DNA of 64,000 nucleotides from Oribacterium sp. WCC10. Its GTDB lineage: Bacteria; Bacillota; Clostridia; Lachnospirales; Lachnospiraceae. The notes below the pieces were generated by a model. The model was not told the origin of the DNA and ran no database searches. It saw nothing but the letters and a program-made list of their open reading frames with translations. Positions 26,102 to 34,529 of this stretch are shown piece after piece. The stretch is from positions 248,001 through 312,000 of the forward strand of contig NZ_FOPH01000001.1 of assembly GCF_900113415.1 (NCBI RefSeq), given 5' to 3'. How positions within the stretch are numbered: position 1 is the stretch's first letter; the number at the start of each line of letters is the position of its first letter. Position numbers and translations under genes: made by a program.

Positions 26102-26440
26102 TTAAACTGCTTTTGCCGGTAAAACACTTTTTATGATTATATCATACATTGCTGACACAAGATTTTTCTCATATCTGCATTTCAGATTTACTCTGGTTGA
26201 GTTGATAGAAATAAGCAGTTCACCATCGGCATCAAGGAACGGGTAAAAACGGCATAATTCGTAGCCGGTTTCATTGGCGTTGATCCTGTATGCGCAAAAT
26301 GGTTCTACCGCTCTTATATCGGGTTCTACAGACCAATGCCCATTGATACTTCTGCTGATATTGTTTGCTATTTCCATAAGAGTCATTCTGAGTTCTGTCA
26401 TACCTGCGCCTTCATTTGCCTGTAACTCTTCAAGTTTCAT
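26102..26440 (-). CDS. Hypothetical protein, 112 residues
   Basis: A complete frame with a purine-rich site (GGAAGGGAA) before the ATG and a terminator behind it. The soluble product has mixed helix and strand character and phrases such as GYELCRFYPFLDADGELLISINSTR; it has no signal peptide and no recognised domain. It converges with the GntR gene and has no co-directional neighbour within 500 bases, so it appears to be a one-gene unit. Confidence 0.6.
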   Translation of the reverse strand: MKLEELQANEGAGMTELRMTLMEIANNISRSINGHWSVEPDIRAVEPFCAYRINANETGYELCRFYPFLDADGELLISINSTRVNLKCRYEKNLVSAMYDIIIKSVLPAKAV

Positions 26441-26622
26441 TTCCCTTCCACCTTTCTTGAAATATTATCCTCGTCTTTTGTCTGAAATCCGGGGACAAAA
26501 CTCAAGCAGTTTAACATGATTTTGTGAACTAAATGTGTTTTTTTCTGAGTTAAAAATCATCTTTCTTCACGGAAAGTGTAACGAGTGCTTATAAACTCTC
26601 TTAAAATCGCAATATTTTGGTA

Positions 26623-26651
26623 TTGACAAATTGTATATAAATCAGTACAAT
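26623..26651 (+). promoter_or_regulatory. Consensus promoter of a small RNA gene
   Basis: A perfect TTGACA (26623-26628) is 17 bases from TACAAT (26646-26651) on the plus strand. No protein gene follows, but an intrinsic terminator lies about 110 bases downstream. Confidence 0.8.
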
Positions 26652-26657
26652 ATAAAC

Positions 26658-26765
26658 AAGTTAAAGAGATGTGGCGAGTGCTTCACAGATCCAAAACGAT
26701 TCGTGACGAACAAAGAACGGTAGATGAAATGGCGTGAGCTTCATGGATTCGAGGTTCTTTTTTTG
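26658..26765 (+). ncRNA. Putative free-standing small RNA (~107 nt)
   Basis: The transcript from the 26623 promoter would contain two similar units: GATGTGGCGAGTGCTTCAC and GATGAAATGGCGTGAGCTTC. Each can fold as a hairpin, the second with an ATGAA/TTCAT stem, joined by a short TTCG-TGA-CGAA hairpin. The second unit is enclosed by AAAGAAC/GTTCTTT followed by seven T residues, an intrinsic terminator. There is no ribosome-binding site with a plausible frame. It does not match the SRP, tmRNA, 6S or RNase P signatures I know. Confidence 0.65.
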
Positions 26766-27038
26766 TGCTCCAGTCTTATATTTATTTATCTTCCGCTTTC
26801 ACTGAATCCCTATGCTTCTCCATTTCTCCATGACCCCAAGATATAAAGAACCTTTCTTTTTAACAAAACCTACTGAAGGATATCATTTTGTTAGTATAGC
26901 TCACATCGGTTGGAAATAAAGACATTTTTCAGTCTGGCATTATACTTTTTGAATAGTCAGTCAGCCATAATGGCTTATCTATAAATCAAGCACAATGGTG
27001 CTGACGTACTATATATTTCCGGTTAATCCGGTAGGTAT
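26766..27038. other. Gene-free region between the small RNA and tyrA
   Basis: No gene is seen. It contains an 8-bp inverted repeat TAACAAAA/TTTTGTTA (26861-26868, 26886-26893). Near 26958-27006, two adjacent hairpins (AGCCAT-A-ATGGCT and AGCAC-AATG-GTGCT) are enclosed by GTCAG/CTGAC; these lie 30-80 bases past the tyrA stop and may serve as its 3' structure. Confidence 0.4.
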
Positions 27039-28130
27039 TCATCTTATATCATACATATATCTTCTAAGTGTCGTGATTGCCTGCTCCTTTGCCTCTTCCT
27101 CGTAGAAGGAAATACGGAGAGCGCCTTCACCATGGTCACGGGCATTGTTGATGCCGATGTTCTTTATGGAGATACCCTTTGATGCAAGGATAACTGATAT
27201 AGTGGAAATAGCACCGACTTCATCTGCGATATCAACGGAGAAGCTGTAATCCGGTGTCAGGGCACCCTTGTTCTTTGAGTCAATAGAGTTCCTGTAGGCT
27301 CTTGAACTCTCAAACATATGAAGAATCTTCTTGTCCGATACCTCCTTCTTTAGTGAAGTTGAGATATCCTGAAGGGACTCAATGTAGCTGTCGAGAAGTG
27401 TTACAAGCGGAACGGAATTCGTGTCACAAATCTGCTCCCACATCTCCGGACTTGAGCTTGCGATACGTGTAATGTCTCTGAAACCGCCTGCTGCGATAGT
27501 TTTCATAAGGTGTGATTCATCGTCAGAGTCCTTCACAATATTAACAAGTGAGCTTGCGATGATGTGCGGAAGATGTGAAACCGCAGCCACCGCTCTGTCA
27601 TGTCTCTCGGCAGGTACTATGATAGGGATTGCTCCAAGGGATGTTGCTACCTCTCGAAGTGTATCAACAAGTCTCGGATTCTGGTCTGATATCGGTGTGA
27701 TGATATAGTAAGCATTTGAGAAAAGATAATCTGTTGCAGCTTTATAACCGGTCTGTTCCGAACCTGCCATAGGATGTCCACCGATGAACTTGGCCTGAAG
27801 TCCAAGCTCAAGTGCCTTGTTGCAAACCGCCGTTTTTGTAGAACCTACATCTGTAAGTACAGCGCCCTCTTTCAGAAGCTTACTGATGCTATCCATGTAG
27901 GAAATGTTGGTTTCTACAGGTGCGCAAAGGAATACGATATCAGCCTCTGAAATTCTTTCGCTGTCAGGAGTGTCCAACACTACATTGATGATTCCTTCTT
28001 CCTGAGCAACTTCAAGATTTGACTTGTTTCTTGCATAAGCCATGATGCGGATGGAAGGATCCTTCTTTTTGAGTCCCTTTGCAATGGAGCCTCCGATGAG
28101 GCCAAATCCAATAAATGCTGCTGTTTTCAT
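27039..28130 (-). CDS. tyrA: Prephenate dehydrogenase
   Basis: Oxidises prephenate to 4-hydroxyphenylpyruvate in tyrosine synthesis. The 363-residue protein has the NAD(P) fold GFGLIGGSIA at 8-17, the active-site segment GGHPMAGSEQTGY near residue 117-129, and a C-terminal ACT domain (ADEVGAISTISVILASKGISIKNIGI) for amino-acid feedback. It stands alone, apart from aro genes, with a palindrome over its promoter. Confidence 0.94.
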   Translation of the reverse strand: MKTAAFIGFGLIGGSIAKGLKKKDPSIRIMAYARNKSNLEVAQEEGIINVVLDTPDSERISEADIVFLCAPVETNISYMDSISKLLKEGAVLTDVGSTKTAVCNKALELGLQAKFIGGHPMAGSEQTGYKAATDYLFSNAYYIITPISDQNPRLVDTLREVATSLGAIPIIVPAERHDRAVAAVSHLPHIIASSLVNIVKDSDDESHLMKTIAAGGFRDITRIASSSPEMWEQICDTNSVPLVTLLDSYIESLQDISTSLKKEVSDKKILHMFESSRAYRNSIDSKNKGALTPDYSFSVDIADEVGAISTISVILASKGISIKNIGINNARDHGEGALRISFYEEEAKEQAITTLRRYMYDIR

Positions 28131-28171
28131 AATTAGCTTCCCTCTTCTCGTTATTATTTAAAACACTTACA

Positions 28172-28201
28172 CACTTTAACGCGTTTAAGTGCAAAAGTCA
28201 A
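28172..28201 (-). promoter_or_regulatory. tyrA promoter overlapped by a 20-bp near-palindrome
   Basis: On the minus strand TTGACT (28196-28201) and TAAAGT (28173-28178) are 17 bases apart. CACTTTAACGCGTTTAAGTG (28172-28191), palindromic at 18 of 20 positions with a central CG, covers the -10 box, as a LacI-type operator would. No cognate regulator is encoded nearby. Confidence 0.5.
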
Positions 28202-28331
28202 CAAAACAATCAGATTTTTAAATCCACGGTACTTTCATTAATCGGATTTATATAGGATTTATATGAAATCCTGTCTGAGCCATCAGATAAGTTAGTAAAA
28301 ATACTTTACAACTTATACCTGCGGATAGTTC

Positions 28332-28380
28332 AACAGTCGGGTGATTGATATAAACCATTATACCAAAATACCCGACTGTT
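28332..28380. terminator. Second hairpin behind polC
   Basis: A perfect 11-bp inverted repeat, AACAGTCGGGT/ACCCGACTGTT, with a 27-base AT-rich loop. It lies downstream of the 28429 stem on the minus strand and may back up termination or protect the polC 3' end. Confidence 0.5.
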
Positions 28381-28428
28381 TAAATTATCATATTCTATTA
28401 ACTGTAAACTTAAATATATATTATTGCG

Positions 28429-28470
28429 ACCGGGCAGCTGACGGGCTCATGAAACCGTCAGCTGCCCGGT
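28429..28470 (-). terminator. Long GC-rich hairpin behind polC
   Basis: A perfect 16-bp stem, ACCGGGCAGCTGACGG with its complement and a 10-base loop, begins about 80 bases after the polC stop. A T run is lacking, so it may stabilise the 3' end or act as a factor-assisted terminator. Confidence 0.6.
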
Positions 28471-28549
28471 TCTGATGAAGATATACAGGTGGAATGAATT
28501 ACATCTGATGAACTATACGCGAGTTTTAAGAGCTATAGGATTCAATCCC

Positions 28550-31500
28550 TCAGCTCATGAAATCAAAAATACTCATCTGGTTAGACTCCGGTATATCACC
28601 GAGAAGCCCGAGTTCACTGAACTTCTCCACGAATCCCTTAGGACAGTGAGTACGGTTAATGAAATCGTCCTTACTGAGATATTTAACTCCGCTCTTTCCT
28701 CCGTCCTCGATACCCTGGGCAACGGCTTCTCCGAGACCTGCCATGGATGTAAAACTCGGCATGATCTTCTTATCCGGAGTTATGGTGAAGTCCTTGGCCT
28801 TTGCCTTATAGATATCAAGAGGTGCAAACTCAATTCCTCGGGCATACATCTCCTCACAGATACGCATGTCACGGAGACACACGGCTTCTGTGTTGGTAGG
28901 TTTCGGAATATTCATGTACTGATCGATGTAGAACCTGAGTTTATCAAGTCCACCGCACATCTTATCGTAGTCGAAACCGTCGGCACGGATACTGTAGTAA
29001 GCCGTGTAGTACTCGATTGGGTGGAACACCTTACACCAGGCAACACGCCATGCCATCATAACGTAAGCTGCGGCATGAGCCTTCGGGAACATGTACTTGA
29101 TTTTCTTGCAGGCATCGATGTACCACTGGGGAACATCGTGGTCCAGCATGTCCTGACACCAACTGTCCTTCAGAGGTTTATGCTTACGTGTAGCCTCCAT
29201 GATACTGAAGGACTCGCCGGGATCCATGCCCTTGTGCATGAGGTAAACCATGATATCGTCTCGACAACAGATCGCCTGCTGCAGAGTGGTTACTCCATCC
29301 TTGATGAGATCCTGTGCATTATTCAGGTATACATCAGTTCCGTGAGACAGACCCGAAATTCTGATAAGGTCAGAAAAATATTTCGGCTTTGTATCCTCAA
29401 CCATCTGCATGGCGAAGGAAGTTCCGAACTCGGGGATTCCAAGGCATCCGAGTTTGACACCGTGAATATCCTTAGGTTCAATGTTTAAGACCTCCGTTGA
29501 CTGGAACAGGCTCATAACTTCCTTACAGTCAAGAGGAATGTCCTTAACCGGGTCGATACCTATGAGATCCTGAAGACGACGTATCATGGTAGGATCGTCG
29601 TGCCCGAGGATATCAAGCTTCAAAAGATTATGGTCGATCTTATGGTAGTCGAAATGCGTAGTGATGATAGGCGAAGACATATCATTTGCAGGGTGCTGTA
29701 CAGGTGTAAATGTATTGATATCCTCACCGTGAGGAAGAACTACGATTCCGCCCGGATGCTGACCGGTGGTACGGCGGACTCCAACGCATCCCTGAACAAG
29801 TCTGTCTATCTCTGCGGTACGCTTCTCGACACCTCTTTCTTCATAGTACTTTTTGACCATTCCGTAAGCCGTTTTATCCGCAAGTGTACCGATGGTGCCG
29901 GCTTTGAAGGTATGCCCGTCTCCGAAGATGACGCCGGTGTAGGCATGTGCCTTGGCCTGGTATTCTCCGGAGAAGTTAAGGTCGATATCAGGCTCCTTGT
30001 CTCCGTTGAATCCCAGGAAGGTTTCGAAAGGAATATCAAAACCCCAACGGTTAAGTTCGGCACCGCACTTCGGACACTTCTTGGGCGGCATGTCACAACC
30101 TGCCATACCGGAGTATTGCTTGACCTCCGGTGAATCAAAATCATACCAGAAGCAGTCCGGGCACACATAGTGCGGACTCAGAGGGTTAACCTCCGTGATA
30201 TGGGACATGGTGGCTACGAAGGAAGAACCTACGGAACCACGGGAACCAACCAGATATCCATCCTCGTTTGACTTGTCAACCAGCTTCTGGGCGATGATGT
30301 ACATAACCGAGTATCCGTTACTGATGATGGAGTTAAGCTCTGTCTCAAGGCGGCTCTCCACTATCTTCGGAAGCTCGGGCCCGTACATTCTGTGGGCGGT
30401 CTCATAGCAGATCTGTCGTAATGTTTCATCCGAGTGTTCGATGACCGGAGGACACTTATCCGGACGAACCGGACTTATGGGGTCACACATATCTGCGATC
30501 ATGTTCGGATTGTCAATGACTATCTCTCTTGCCCTTTGCGGCTCAAGATAAGAAAACTCATCAAGCATTTCTTTTGTGGAACGGAAATAAAGCTTTGCAT
30601 CACTTTCTTCTTCATCGAATCCACGACCTGCCTGAATGATCTTACGATAGATGTCATCATCTTCATTTACGTAATGTGCATCGCAGGTTGCGCATACAGG
30701 TTTGCCAAGCTGATCCGCAAGAGAAATGATCTTCATATTGTAGTCAATGAGATCCTGAGTGGTGGTTGCGGAATACTTGTCACTTCCCAGCATGAAGCTG
30801 TTGTTGCCCAATGGCTGTATCTCAAGATAGTCATAAAAGGCGGCAATATTTAAAAGTTGTGCATCATCCGCGCCACGAAGCATGTTCTCGAAGACTTCAC
30901 CCATTACACATGCGCTTCCTATGATGAGACCTTCTCTGTACTCACGAAGCAGAGACTTCGGAATACGAGGTCTTGACTTGAAGTAATGCAAATGGCTTTC
31001 TGATATCAAACGGTAAAGATTTATTCGCCCGATATCGTTTTTTGCAAGAAGTATGATGTGGTATGTCGGAAGCTTCATGACATTTGCCGCATGGTCGTAC
31101 TCGAGAGTATCGATTTCGGCAAGCTTTGTGCAGCCTCTTGCTTTAACCATTTCGATCTCTTTAATATAGATTTCGGCTGTGCATCCTGCATCATCCACGG
31201 CTCTGTGATGATGTTCAAGGGAAACATTAAGCTCCTTGGCAACAGTGTCCAGCTTATATCTGTTGAGCTGTGGCAGCAGCAAACGGCTGAGACTTACGGT
31301 GTCAATGATGGTGGGATTGTAAGTGAGTCCCAGACGCTTTGCATTTTTACCGATGAAGCCTGTATCGAAAGAGGCATTGTGGGCAACTATGACAGCGTCA
31401 CCGCACCACTCAAGGAACTTTGGAAGAACCACTTCGATGGGATCTGCACCTATAACCATGGAGTCGTCAATGGATGTAAGCTCTGTGATACGGAACGGAA

Positions 31501-33154
31501 TGGGAACTCCGGGATTCACGAAAACATCCATGCGATCCACGATCTCGTTATTGTGAAGCTTAACCGCACCGATCTCAATGATATGGTCGGTGTCTGAGTT
31601 GAAACCGGTGGTTTCTATATCGAAAACAACGGTATCGTGACAGAGTTCCTGACCTTTATCATTTACAACTATGGTCTCAAGATCATCGACAAGATAACCT
31701 TCGCAGCCGTAGATGAGCTTGAAGTCCTTATCATGACCTGTCTTCTTCAGATGAAGGTTGGCATCCGGGAATGCCTGAACCACTCCGTGATCAGTGATGG
31801 CCATGGCTTTCATACCGAAAGATATGGCGGTGTTAATATATTCACTGACATCGGATACAGCATCCATATCAGACATCTTTGTATGAAGATGAAGCTCTAC
31901 ACGCTTGTCAGGATTGTCATCTGTACGCTTTGCACGTTTGATGTCGTGCTTAAGGATACCGTCGACAAAACTCATTTCAACCTGCTTGTCGAAGGTATCA
32001 AAAGATACCGAACCCTTGATCATGAGTCCGGTTCCTGCCTTTATGAAAGCATTGGCAAGTTCCATATCCTCGTCATCCACGAAGATCTTGCAGGTGATGG
32101 AATCTGTGTAGTCTGTTATGTCAAACTTGAGGATATTCTTGCCGGTCTTTGTATGAACAGGATCGTGTACGAGGAAAATGTTTCCGGCGATAATGATATT
32201 GCCGGAGCCTGCATCTATATCACTGAGAGGTACAGCTTCACCTTCAAAATACTTTCCGTAAAGAACCTCTTCGTTTTCGGACATCTTGAATGCACGCTTT
32301 TTACGCTGGAACTGTCCGTTTCCGCCGCCAAAACGATTGCTTCCGGGTTGTGAGGAGCCATTAGCTGCTCCGTTTGAAGAAGCTGCTTTCGTCTGATCAT
32401 TGCTCTTTGGTGCGCCATTTGCGGCAAATTCGGCATCCATTCTGGCCTTTTGAGCCTCGAGAGCGGCCATGGCAGCAGCCTGATTATTTCCGCCGCTTGC
32501 CATATCCATGCCGGATATATTGAAGACATCACGGGATTTCATGAAGCCCTCTTCCTTTTGTATTTCCGCCCTGCGACGTCTTGATTCGTCGGTGTCACCT
32601 CTGAACTCAGGTGGAACATAGTTCCTGTCAAGCTCCTGTGGATACTCTATCTTCTTCTCCTCATAAAGCATGTTAAGATTGAATGCTATAGAGCATCGAT
32701 CCTCAAACAGACGCTTTAAGACATGAAGAAGTTCCTTGGCTGACTCCTTGTATAGATGAGAGTTTGGGACAGTGAGGTCCAATGTATCGTCATCCTGCCA
32801 GGAAAGCTTTCCTCTGGTCAGCATATTGTGAAGGACGATGTTGTAGTTCTTCAGTTCTATAAGGATACTGTCCTTATACATGTCAAAAAGAGTTCTCGCA
32901 TTATATTGAGAACTCAGATGGAAATTTTCAGATATTTTGACGGTGATATGCTTTCGACCGAAAAGCTGTTCCTTGATGATCTTTTCTACTGCAAAAACTG
33001 ATCGTTTGTCGATGAGATGTGGACTTGTGATGTAGATGCGGATCATTTTGTGATCTTTCGTAATGGTCACACGAGTCACATATGTGTCACGAAATAAACT
33101 CTCGAGCTCTGCACTAAGTTCGAGAGTTTCAAATACTTCGAAAAACTTTTTCAT
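28550..33154 (-). CDS. polC: DNA polymerase III alpha subunit, PolC type
   Basis: Replicative polymerase of low-GC Gram-positives with built-in proofreading. The 1534-residue protein shows an N-terminal domain, a low-complexity Gln/Ala/Gly/Asn linker (~215-285), an OB fold (~305-400), a PHP domain interrupted by the 3'-5' exonuclease (DIETTGFNSDTDHIIEIGAV near 515), a zinc-binding Cys cluster (CPDCFW...CPKCGAE), and the polymerase palm and fingers (GDKEPDIDLNFS, HPGGIVVLP, LKLDILGHDDPT). It is the last gene of the pyrH-to-polC cluster, followed by strong hairpins. Confidence 0.98.
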   Translation of the reverse strand: MKKFFEVFETLELSAELESLFRDTYVTRVTITKDHKMIRIYITSPHLIDKRSVFAVEKIIKEQLFGRKHITVKISENFHLSSQYNARTLFDMYKDSILIELKNYNIVLHNMLTRGKLSWQDDDTLDLTVPNSHLYKESAKELLHVLKRLFEDRCSIAFNLNMLYEEKKIEYPQELDRNYVPPEFRGDTDESRRRRAEIQKEEGFMKSRDVFNISGMDMASGGNNQAAAMAALEAQKARMDAEFAANGAPKSNDQTKAASSNGAANGSSQPGSNRFGGGNGQFQRKKRAFKMSENEEVLYGKYFEGEAVPLSDIDAGSGNIIIAGNIFLVHDPVHTKTGKNILKFDITDYTDSITCKIFVDDEDMELANAFIKAGTGLMIKGSVSFDTFDKQVEMSFVDGILKHDIKRAKRTDDNPDKRVELHLHTKMSDMDAVSDVSEYINTAISFGMKAMAITDHGVVQAFPDANLHLKKTGHDKDFKLIYGCEGYLVDDLETIVVNDKGQELCHDTVVFDIETTGFNSDTDHIIEIGAVKLHNNEIVDRMDVFVNPGVPIPFRITELTSIDDSMVIGADPIEVVLPKFLEWCGDAVIVAHNASFDTGFIGKNAKRLGLTYNPTIIDTVSLSRLLLPQLNRYKLDTVAKELNVSLEHHHRAVDDAGCTAEIYIKEIEMVKARGCTKLAEIDTLEYDHAANVMKLPTYHIILLAKNDIGRINLYRLISESHLHYFKSRPRIPKSLLREYREGLIIGSACVMGEVFENMLRGADDAQLLNIAAFYDYLEIQPLGNNSFMLGSDKYSATTTQDLIDYNMKIISLADQLGKPVCATCDAHYVNEDDDIYRKIIQAGRGFDEEESDAKLYFRSTKEMLDEFSYLEPQRAREIVIDNPNMIADMCDPISPVRPDKCPPVIEHSDETLRQICYETAHRMYGPELPKIVESRLETELNSIISNGYSVMYIIAQKLVDKSNEDGYLVGSRGSVGSSFVATMSHITEVNPLSPHYVCPDCFWYDFDSPEVKQYSGMAGCDMPPKKCPKCGAELNRWGFDIPFETFLGFNGDKEPDIDLNFSGEYQAKAHAYTGVIFGDGHTFKAGTIGTLADKTAYGMVKKYYEERGVEKRTAEIDRLVQGCVGVRRTTGQHPGGIVVLPHGEDINTFTPVQHPANDMSSPIITTHFDYHKIDHNLLKLDILGHDDPTMIRRLQDLIGIDPVKDIPLDCKEVMSLFQSTEVLNIEPKDIHGVKLGCLGIPEFGTSFAMQMVEDTKPKYFSDLIRISGLSHGTDVYLNNAQDLIKDGVTTLQQAICCRDDIMVYLMHKGMDPGESFSIMEATRKHKPLKDSWCQDMLDHDVPQWYIDACKKIKYMFPKAHAAAYVMMAWRVAWCKVFHPIEYYTAYYSIRADGFDYDKMCGGLDKLRFYIDQYMNIPKPTNTEAVCLRDMRICEEMYARGIEFAPLDIYKAKAKDFTITPDKKIMPSFTSMAGLGEAVAQGIEDGGKSGVKYLSKDDFINRTHCPKGFVEKFSELGLLGDIPESNQMSIFDFMS

Positions 33155-33268
33155 AGGTTTCGTTTTGTCTCAGCGCCCTCGTTTCCACGGTAATCTGCGT
33201 TGAGACCCTTTCACTGATATAAAGAGATATTTCCGGGATCCAATAATGCTTCCTTAGTGCACGATTTA

Positions 33269-33341
33269 GAGAAACGCTGATTAAAGCGTTTCCCTGGCCG
33301 GAGTCACTGATAAAACACGGGGATTGCCTGTATTTTATCGG
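33269..33341 (-). repeat. Dispersed three-hairpin repeat, copy 1C (internally deleted)
   Basis: Shortened copy between ispG and polC. It keeps hairpin 1 (GAAACGCTTTAATCAGCGTTTC) and a hairpin-3 equivalent, GATAAAATAC/GTGTTTTATC at 33309-33339, with yet another paired stem sequence. Hairpin 2 is gone: CTCCGGC joins directly to CAGGGAAACG, as expected from a deletion between the two CCGG-containing linkers. Confidence 0.65.
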
Positions 33342-33358
33342 ATACAGCAGTTTTTTTC

Positions 33359-34417
33359 TTACATCTTTGCTATTTCTTCTTTGAGAGTGCTGAGAAGCTC
33401 GCCTTCAGGTACCTTTCGGATGATCTCGCCCTTTTTGATAAGGAGACCTTCGCCCTTGCCGCCGGCGATTCCGATGTCGGCTTCCTTTGCCTCTCCCGGA
33501 CCGTTAACCACGCAGCCCATAACCGCTACCTTGAGATTCTTATGATCATACTCTTCTACAAGAGTCTGAACTTCATTTGCCAGACTGATGAGATCAATGT
33601 TGGTTCTTCCGCATGTAGGGCAGGAAACAACCTCGATTCCTCCGGTACGGAGACCAAGGGTTCTCAATATAAGTTTTGCGGACTTGATTTCTTCTACAGG
33701 GTCGGCACTTAATGAAACTCTTATGGTATTACCGATACCCTGACCAAGTATCATGCCGAGGCCGATGGATGACTTGATATTTCCGGACCACACGGTACCC
33801 GACTCTGTGATACCTACATGAAGCGGATGGTTGGTTTTGTCAGCGATAAGCTCATGAGCCTTTGCGCACATAAGAACATCAGAGGACTTGATGGAAATAA
33901 CCAGATTGTCATAACCCATATCCTCAATGAGTTTTACCTTATCAAGAGCGGACTCGACGATACCTTCAGCGGTAACGTGTCCGCCGTACTTTGCTATGAG
34001 ATCCTTCTCAAGGGAACCGGAATTAACTCCGACACGGATAGGGATATTTCTCTCCTTCGCACAGTCTACTACAGCTTTTATCTTTTCGATGGAGCCTATG
34101 TTTCCCGGATTGATACGGATTTTGTCTGCACCGTTCTCCATTGCGGCGATAGCCATCTTGTAATCAAAATGTATGTCTGCAACAAGAGGGATGTGAATTT
34201 CCTTCTTGATCTCCTTAAGAGCCTTTGCAGCCTCATTGGTAGGCACTGTACAACGTATGATCTGACAACCTGCTTTTTCAAGCCTGAGAATCTGTTCTAC
34301 AGTGCCTTTGATATCTTCTGTTTTTGTGTTGCACATAGACTGGATGGCAACAGGATTGTTACCTCCGATCTTGACATTTCCTATGGAAACAACATGTGTA
34401 TTTTCTCTTGGTAACAT
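33359..34417 (-). CDS. ispG: 4-hydroxy-3-methylbut-2-en-1-yl diphosphate synthase (flavodoxin), IspG
   Basis: Iron-sulfur enzyme of the MEP isoprenoid pathway that opens the cyclic diphosphate to HMBPP. The 352-residue protein has the TIM-barrel start VKIGGNNPVAIQSMCNTKTED and the 4Fe-4S cysteines in SCPTCGR and GCVVNGPGEA. The ATG at 34417 has GGAG 8 bases ahead and fits the family start. It is followed by repeat 1C and polC and preceded by rseP; dxr of the same pathway lies two genes upstream. Confidence 0.96.
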   Translation of the reverse strand: MLPRENTHVVSIGNVKIGGNNPVAIQSMCNTKTEDIKGTVEQILRLEKAGCQIIRCTVPTNEAAKALKEIKKEIHIPLVADIHFDYKMAIAAMENGADKIRINPGNIGSIEKIKAVVDCAKERNIPIRVGVNSGSLEKDLIAKYGGHVTAEGIVESALDKVKLIEDMGYDNLVISIKSSDVLMCAKAHELIADKTNHPLHVGITESGTVWSGNIKSSIGLGMILGQGIGNTIRVSLSADPVEEIKSAKLILRTLGLRTGGIEVVSCPTCGRTNIDLISLANEVQTLVEEYDHKNLKVAVMGCVVNGPGEAKEADIGIAGGKGEGLLIKKGEIIRKVPEGELLSTLKEEIAKM

Positions 34418-34529
34418 ATATAAATCTCCATTCCGTCGGGTTTTCCCCGACATAAATAGTAGTTAATTATGATCAGACCCGGAAATTGTTGATTCAGGCA
34501 CATCCGGAGAAATGCCGGTATTCCGGCAA

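Noticed and set aside
28475-29488. Long plus-strand open frame (337 codons) opposite polC
   Set aside because: It lies antisense to conserved PolC sequence, has no family resemblance, and arises from codon use on the other strand.
31637-32353. Further long plus-strand frames opposite polC
   Set aside because: Antisense shadows of the polC frame with no ribosome-binding site or recognised motif.
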